Origin: Saccoglossus kowalevskii
Lineage: Eukaryota; Hemichordata; Enteropneusta; Harrimaniidae
Direction of reading: 5' to 3'
Assembly (NCBI RefSeq): GCF_000003605.2
Contig: NW_003149272.1
Coordinates: 174,782-213,082 of the forward strand
DNA: 38,301 nt
The translations under genes and the position numbers were made by a program. Numbering within the stretch: the stretch's first letter is position 1; each line of letters opens with the position of its first letter. A model generated the notes under the pieces. That model was not told the origin of the DNA. It was given only the letters and a program-made list of their open reading frames with translations, and made no database searches. Shown here in pieces: positions 35,401-38,301 of this stretch.

Positions 35401-36841
35401 TATATCCGAACCCGCGGTTTAAATTAATTGATATATACTTCAATCAAGGTCAAACTGGCTTCAAAAGTTCAATATATTTTACATTGAAATATAAGCTTAT
35501 TATTATGCATATAACTTGTGTAATTTATGATACAGCTCCCAATTGAGATTATTACTATCATAATATATGAAGCAGCATCTTTAGACCTAAAACTAGCCAC
35601 ACTGTTTGTTGAAATCAAGTATTCATAGTTAATCATGGAGACCTGCCAGAGCTGGGGGAGGGGGAGGGTGATAAAGAGTAAGTAGTGATATATTCCTTAC
35701 CTTTCCAGAGTTTTCCGCATCTATATCATAATCACAGATGAATTTAGTCCATTCTACACTCAGCGTAGTTGTTGGGTCCTGATATTTTACTTCCTCTAAA
35801 TATCCGACCCAATTCTCTGTTGGACATTTCGACACACAAATCTAGAACATTGAAGTAATTCATTTAGTGGTTTTGTTTTGTTCTTTATCAATTATAATTT
35901 ACCAATCATTTAAGTATTTTATATATTTATATCAACACTAGCATAAATAATGGCTCATACATGTATTTACTTTATCAGAAGCACATCACTATGGTAACGA
36001 AAATGCAGGTAAAAAAAAAAAGAATTTATCGTATACTGATCATTATGTATTAGAAGGGAAACCTTCCAAGCCCAGGGATTGCACCAAAGAATCATGGGAC
36101 ACTATTGTTTATGTTATTTACAAAGTTAATCGATTGTTTGTTTGTTATCCATTGTTATTTTAATCCAGAAAGTAAATTTGTTGTGAGATTAGGCTTAACT
36201 GGAAGTGCCTCTTTAAGAACATTCCCTACTGGCAGAGCAAATACACATTTGAATATTACTGTAAAATACTTTATTTTTGTTTGGGATAAATTTTTATTAT
36301 TTTTGCTGAAGGAGAGATTTAGTGAAAATAAAATTCAGTGAGTATACCTTTTTTCCTATATTTTACATTCATTCAACTCGTCAAAAATCAGTGAAAATAA
36401 CAAAACGCCCAAAAAGTATTTTCAGCAAAAATTAATTCCAGCTAAAATAAATTATTTTACAGTAGTAAGGGTTAGCAAAATCATAAGACTGCCAAGTCAA
36501 TAGATTCTAAACATTTACGTAATAAAAAATTTTCTAACTTTACAAATTGAATGGCAATCCAGATACAGAAAAAAAAAATACAGACAAAAAAAAAATGCCA
36601 AATTCAGAAGTTCTTTTAGACAGAACATTTGCATTTTGATGTTATGATTCCCAAATTCTAATTCTATGACAAATGAACAAAGTGAGTGATTTGTTTTGGT
36701 CTAAATAATCATATTATAAAGTGATGAATTACTTGATGCATTCATTCAATACATACCTGTGTAGTGGGACACTGTAGTTCTAATAGTGAAGCAGCACTTG
36801 CACAAGCAGTTATGTCAAAATAAAATAAATATGGCTTGTCT
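21699..36841 (-). CDS. SLC44A: Choline transporter-like protein (SLC44A2/4/5 type), 16 exons, 5' end outside window
   Basis: Sixteen GT/AG exons on the minus strand join in frame into 637 residues plus a stop. Order: 36757-36841, 35701-35841, 34913-34973, 33127-33265, 32482-32565, 31209-31321, 28984-29106, 27893-27992, 26602-26785, 25650-25885, 24931-25025, 24469-24572, 23773-23846, 23240-23420, 22033-22117, 21699-21808. Family landmarks appear in the right order: [129 protein letters not shown] and EKPYYMS. Known family role: multi-pass membrane proteins moving choline and related organic cations at plasma or mitochondrial membranes. About nine of the usual ten hydrophobic segments are seen. 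Human SLC44A2 is about 706 residues, so roughly 80 N-terminal residues are missing, presumably to the right of 38301. Odd: ALDQ replaces the usual ALGQ. The substrate is inferred from family only. Confidence 0.95.
22033..22117 (-). CDS. SLC44A: SLC44A exon w15
   Basis: 85 nt: the last membrane segment [20 protein letters not shown] followed by IDTLFLCF, ending in one base of a Leu codon. Human counterpart ends GFFSVYGMCVDTLFLCFLED. Confidence 0.96.
22497..22529. repeat. (TTAA)n microsatellite
   Basis: Eight tandem AATT/TTAA units in the intron between exons w14 and w15. Confidence 0.9.
23240..23420 (-). CDS. SLC44A: SLC44A exon w14
   Basis: 181 nt: [20 protein letters not shown], a hydrophobic [11 protein letters not shown] segment, an extracellular [11 protein letters not shown] stretch and NYYWIPMI. 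Matches VLDKVTDFLFLLGKLL and LNYYWVPI of human SLC44A2. Confidence 0.96.
23520..23726 (+). mobile_element. MITE family A copy in SLC44A intron
   Basis: Fills about 60 percent of the 352-bp intron between exons w13 and w14. Ends are diverged (TATTGTAAAATACTTT; ATTTTACAGCA). Confidence 0.8.
23773..23846 (-). CDS. SLC44A: SLC44A exon w13
   Basis: 74 nt, 24 codons plus [22 protein letters not shown] then RNIV. Matches human [30 protein letters not shown]-flanked mini-element starts 45 bp upstream of its acceptor. Confidence 0.97.
23891..24049. mobile_element. TTAA-flanked mini-element related to family E
   Basis: TTAAAGCTGGGGAGTCGTCA at the left and GACAACCCTCTCGCTTTAA at the right. The interior is GC-rich with its own sequence. 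It ends 45 bp upstream of the acceptor of SLC44A exon w13, so it may carry or displace the branch point. Confidence 0.6.
24469..24572 (-). CDS. SLC44A: SLC44A exon w12
   Basis: 104 nt: [20 protein letters not shown] then [14 protein letters not shown], phase 0 end before GTGAGT. The CCFWCLEKF(I/M)KFLN(R/K)NAYIM block is the most diagnostic motif of SLC44A2/4/5 proteins. Confidence 0.98.
24931..25025 (-). CDS. SLC44A: SLC44A exon w11
   Basis: 95 nt: [20 protein letters not shown] then [11 protein letters not shown]. Matches [28 protein letters not shown] of human SLC44A2. One membrane segment with the start of the following cytosolic loop. Confidence 0.97.
25270..25481 (+). mobile_element. 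MITE family A copy in SLC44A intron
   Basis: 212 bp, TACTGTGGAATACTTTATTT to TATTCTACAGTA, in the intron between exons w10 and w11. One of the best preserved copies. Confidence 0.85.
25650..25885 (-). CDS. SLC44A: SLC44A exon w10
   Basis: 236 nt, the longest exon: [19 protein letters not shown] (sequon NNT), [20 protein letters not shown], then [20 protein letters not shown] and the GRSLR end. Nearly identical in pattern to human SLC44A4 LQIYGVLGLFW and LAGAFASFYWAF. The residue before QIVLAG is Asp, where human SLC44A2/4 have Gly. Confidence 0.97.
26218..26586 (-). mobile_element. tRNA-derived SINE, reverse, touching a splice donor
   Basis: Read on the minus strand: tRNA-like head with A box TAGGATAGCGG and B box GTTCAAATCC (plus-strand 26531-26540), then a body sharing AAGATTCATTAACTAAT and GTCAGGGGAGACAACAGTGA with the copy at 36966-37369. 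The head lies about 15 bp inside the intron after exon w9. Confidence 0.8.
26602..26785 (-). CDS. SLC44A: SLC44A exon w9
   Basis: 184 nt: [20 protein letters not shown] and a second hydrophobic stretch ending [11 protein letters not shown], then an extracellular part with sequon NGTSC. YLATSG matches SLC44A4. A SINE head begins about 15 bp past the GTAAGT donor. Confidence 0.95.
27190..27479. mobile_element. MITE family A copy (reverse) plus abutting half copy
   Basis: A reverse-oriented copy at 27190-27403 is followed directly by a forward right-half fragment at 27404-27479 ending TATTTTACAGTA. In the intron between exons w8 and w9. Confidence 0.8.
27893..27992 (-). CDS. SLC44A: SLC44A exon w8
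   Basis: 100 nt: a membrane segment [18 protein letters not shown] followed by the cytosolic signature [14 protein letters not shown]. The split Arg codon AG/G joins the next exon. The long open frame continuing past the GTATGG donor is intron read-through. Confidence 0.96.
28984..29106 (-). CDS. SLC44A: SLC44A exon w7
   Basis: 123 nt: [18 protein letters not shown], then [18 protein letters not shown]. The TNLT sequon position and ETWLA match SLC44A4 (FTTNLSAYQSVQETWLA). Extracellular loop between segments 3 and 4; donor GTAAGTTG. Confidence 0.95.
29369..29433. repeat. GA/TA compound microsatellite
   Basis: GAGAGAGA, TATATATA, GAGAGGGAGAGAGAGA, then a long TA run that abuts the TACTGTA end of the family B element. 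Intron between exons w6 and w7. Confidence 0.9.
29433..29664 (+). mobile_element. MITE family B copy in SLC44A intron
   Basis: TACTGTAAAATGACTAATTT to CCTTTTACAGTA, with an internal TA-rich expansion around 29558-29573. Inserted next to a GA/TA microsatellite in the intron between exons w6 and w7. Confidence 0.8.
30374..30742 (-). mobile_element. TIR element family D, copy 2 (369 bp), in SLC44A intron
   Basis: Exactly the length of copy 1, in reverse orientation and about 90 percent identical by eye. Its minus-strand frame reads [20 protein letters not shown] and [20 protein letters not shown]. Located in the intron between exons w6 and w7. Confidence 0.85.
30958..31058. repeat. 13-bp minisatellite, unit TTCGTAAGTCACG
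   Basis: About eight units of TTCGTAAGTCAC(A/G), the first ones reading TTCGTAACCCA(C/A)G. In the intron between exons w6 and w7, about 150 bp from the exon w6 donor. Each unit has GTAAGT on the plus strand, the strand opposite the gene. Confidence 0.9.
31209..31321 (-). CDS. SLC44A: SLC44A exon w6
   Basis: 113 nt. Two hydrophobic runs split by [10 protein letters not shown] (family LRFLAGIMVW), giving membrane segments 2 and 3. Long poly-pyrimidine tract before the acceptor; donor GTACGT. Confidence 0.94.
32482..32565 (-). CDS. SLC44A: SLC44A exon w5
   Basis: 84 nt, phase 2 in and out: [20 protein letters not shown] then ETWTFLI. Aligns with EARQLAMRIFEDYTVSWYWI of human SLC44A2, the lead into the second membrane segment. 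Donor GTGAGTTA. Confidence 0.92.
32750..33080. repeat. ~20-bp minisatellite, unit ATGCTAATATATGCAAATGT
   Basis: About 16 units of 20-21 bp with variants (AACATATGCA, GTGTGCTAA). At least four exact ATGCAAAT octamers and many ATGCTAAT. Fills most of the 561-bp intron between exons w4 and w5 and ends about 45 bp before the exon w4 donor. Confidence 0.92.
33127..33265 (-). CDS. SLC44A: SLC44A exon w4
   Basis: Phase 1 in, phase 2 out. Reads [15 protein letters not shown] then two N-glycosylation sequons (NHT, NQT) and [16 protein letters not shown] corresponds to the ARRCFP/GRCFP motif of the family. Last extracellular part before the second membrane segment. Confidence 0.92.
33420..33722. mobile_element. 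MITE family C copy
   Basis: Left end TACTGTAAAACATGTTGAAA, right end GGCATGTTTTACAGTA, inverted. A second copy of the left terminus at about 33525 suggests a nested or partly duplicated element. In the intron between exons w3 and w4. Confidence 0.6.
34139..34326 (-). mobile_element. MITE family A copy, reverse, in SLC44A intron
   Basis: 188 bp, TACTGTAAAATTTTCGCTAT to TATTTTACAGTA. The left terminal block is shortened. In the intron between exons w3 and w4, next to a family G copy. Confidence 0.85.
34353..34840 (+). repeat. Dispersed repeat family G, copy 2, in SLC44A intron
   Basis: Same start (AGCAGTCTGTCGGCTGAGAT), same internal GATATCATC.CGAAATGAACAA repetition and same GACAATCACTCATATGATAAG end as copy 1. 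Intron between exons w3 and w4. Confidence 0.75.
34913..34973 (-). CDS. SLC44A: SLC44A exon w3
   Basis: 61 nt: [20 protein letters not shown] plus one base of a Leu codon completed by the next exon. Acceptor TTATTAG, donor GTAAGTAA. Extracellular loop; the conserved single cysteine corresponds to the DGDCP region of human SLC44A2. The smallest exon, supported mainly by frame continuity. Confidence 0.85.
35701..35841 (-). CDS. SLC44A: SLC44A exon w2
   Basis: 47 codons, phase 0 at both ends. It opens [15 protein letters not shown] (human ICVEKCP) and ends DAENSGK before a GTAAGG donor. Cysteine-rich extracellular loop. Confidence 0.93.
36257..36464 (-). mobile_element. MITE family A copy, reverse, in SLC44A intron
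   Basis: 208 bp, TACTGTAAAATACTTTATTT to TATTTTACAGTA, in the intron between exons w1 and w2. Confidence 0.85.
36757..36841 (-). CDS. SLC44A: SLC44A exon w1 (first in window)
   Basis: The acceptor reads TTATTATAG and the donor GTATGT. Starts with one base of a split codon, then [16 protein letters not shown] and ends CPTTQ at phase 0 (28 codons). Matches the NKPYLFYF...QCPTPQ stretch of human SLC44A2, in the large first extracellular loop. Earlier exons are not found up to 38301. Confidence 0.92.
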
Positions 36842-36965
36842 CTATAATAAATAGTAAAAAAATAATAATAAATAAAACCACAAGTACAGTATGTTAAATG
36901 AAAGTTAAATGTCATGGATCTAAGTTTTGATGAAAATGTGGAATTTTCTCACTGCTTAATTTTCA

Positions 36966-37369
36966 CAGCTCGACCAGTCACTGGTAGCATAGTGGTGGTT
37001 ATCAGACTCATGATTGGTAGACCCAAGTTCAAAACCTACTTTAGGCTGAACATCAAAAAGGGTCAACCCCTACCCTGGGTGAGTGTGCCACAGATTCAAT
37101 GGGTAGGCCAATTCCACTGGCCAAGATTCATTAACTAATGAATGCGACTTTGGGGGAACCTTGGTGCTAGGTGCTTGTGTTTGGTCAAGTCTGGTTGACG
37201 CCAGGATAGCGCATTACAAATTGCTATTTGACAGAGAGATGGCCACACAGCCCTGTCATGTAGACCCAAACATGAATATGACATCTGTGACAAAATGCAC
37301 TAGCATTTGCAATTTGCACTAAAAAAAAAAAAAGTCAGGGGAGACAACAGTGACATTCAATGTCCGGAA
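36966..37369 (+). mobile_element. tRNA-derived SINE
   Basis: A box TAGCATAGTGG at 36985-36995 and B box GTTCAAAACC at 37027-37036 with normal tRNA spacing; body about 300 bp; A-rich tract, then GTCAGGGGAGACAACAGTGA tail shared with the other copy. In the presumed intron upstream of exon w1. Confidence 0.8.
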
Positions 37370-37633
37370 CTGTCGCCTGGCACAAAAACATTTTAGAAAA
37401 AAAAATGTTTTTCTGATTTGAGGAATTTATGGAATTTGTGAAGACAAATTTTTGCAAAAGTCACTGACACTGTGTCGTAAACCTGCAGAGAAATTTTCAC
37501 TGCGACAACATTTTGCGTTTTTCACTGACTTTAATAGCAAAATTCGTTATAATTAAACAGTAAATGGGACAAGATGAACAGAATATAGCATGGGGTTGTG
37601 GAACATGAATTGTCTGAGACACTTGCACATGAC

Positions 37634-37764
37634 TTAAAGCGCGGTGGTCGTCGCGCAGCGCTATTCGAATTTCATGTAAACATCAAAGCATTTTACATGC
37701 ATTGAATATGTCGCAACGAGTCCCATATTGAACAGGACGGCGACGTGACAACCACCGCCCTTTG
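37634..37764 (-). mobile_element. TTAA-flanked mini-element family E, reverse
   Basis: TTAAAGCGCGGTGGTCGTCG at the left, CCACCGCCCTTTG at the right with the terminal TTAA mutated. Interior is the reverse complement of 17537-17669. Confidence 0.75.
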
Positions 37765-38301
37765 ATATTCATTAGCATGTTTTTACAATAACCATACAGA
37801 GACTCCTATAAGCAGTAAAAATGAATACACAATGTAGAAAAACTAATATTTTTTTGGCCATTTTGTAGACTCTTAAATATTTATATTAACATGCTATTTA
37901 ATGCTATTATAATAGGAGAATTATGAATAATGTAAATGAAATGAAGCAGTCAAATAGCCACCGGGCACATAATCCATCATGCCATTGTGGTGGCTTTCAA
38001 TAGCGTCAACAAATAATGTTGTTATGGTAACGTTCAGGATATTTATACCCAAAAACAATCAAGTCTAGTGATTAAATATTACTGTAACAATATTATTACA
38101 TTTTATAAGAATAAATTTAACTACAAAATGTTTTATATTTATATACGTACAGCAAGTTTAGTGGATTAGTTTTTAATAGTAATTTGTGTAACATGTTTTT
38201 AACAACTGTTAGGTTACCAGTGGCTCAACTAGAATTGCAAAAATAGAGGGACACCCACCCAACCCAGAATTCTCTAAAAAATGGTGAGTGTTTTTGTTCC
38301 C

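Noticed and set aside
36966-37040. Functional tRNA gene
   Set aside because: A and B boxes are present, but the acceptor stem does not pair and a SINE body follows, shared with a second copy.
36842-38301. Search for the N-terminal SLC44A exons (GDPR..., CTDIICC)
   Set aside because: No matching frame with splice sites; the region holds the SINE, a family E copy and AT-rich sequence.

Overview
The window is AT-rich animal genomic DNA. Coding sequence is split into short exons of 61-236 nt with canonical GT/AG junctions, introns are mostly 0.3-2.1 kb, and intergenic and intronic DNA is full of small inverted-repeat (MITE-like) elements, minisatellites and a tRNA-derived SINE. This fits an invertebrate metazoan, probably marine. 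I cannot fix the phylum from the sequence. Almost all long open frames outside the exons below are shadows of repeats; the tetranucleotide array near 4.1 kb gives the longest false ones.

Right half (21.7-38.3 kb, minus strand): one real gene, a choline transporter-like protein of the SLC44A2/4/5 type. I reconstructed 16 coding exons that join in frame across every junction. They give the last 637 residues, from a conserved DKPYLFYF motif to the stop at 21699. Missing are the N-terminal start, the first transmembrane segment and the first part of the large extracellular loop. They must lie beyond the right edge, since I find no matching exon between 36842 and 38301. Introns carry repeated MITE copies, two minisatellites and one SINE whose head sits about 15 bp from a splice donor.

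Middle (16.2-21.7 kb): the region 3' of this gene, with one copy of a 369-bp inverted-repeat element whose mirror copy lies in an intron of the gene, and several TTAA-flanked mini-elements. 18.2-19.9 kb is repeat-poor and may be 3' UTR or spacer.

Left half (1-16.7 kb, minus strand): two short first coding exons, at 16424-16505 and 10464-10554. Each starts MG(K/Q)K, as SLC44A proteins do, and each ends with one base before a GTGAGT donor. The DNA around them is related for about 500 bp, including a shared inverted CCAAT box 120-140 bp upstream of each ATG. I read them as duplicated alternative promoters/first exons of a second SLC44A paralogue whose remaining exons lie left of the window, making 1-10463 its first intron. 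This is the most interesting observation. Between the two first exons lies a decayed BEL/Pao-like retrotransposon gag remnant with a CCHC zinc knuckle, at about 12.5-13.7 kb. The rest of the left half is repeats: a 300-bp tandem array, an AAAT microsatellite, a 428-bp TIR element and several other dispersed families.
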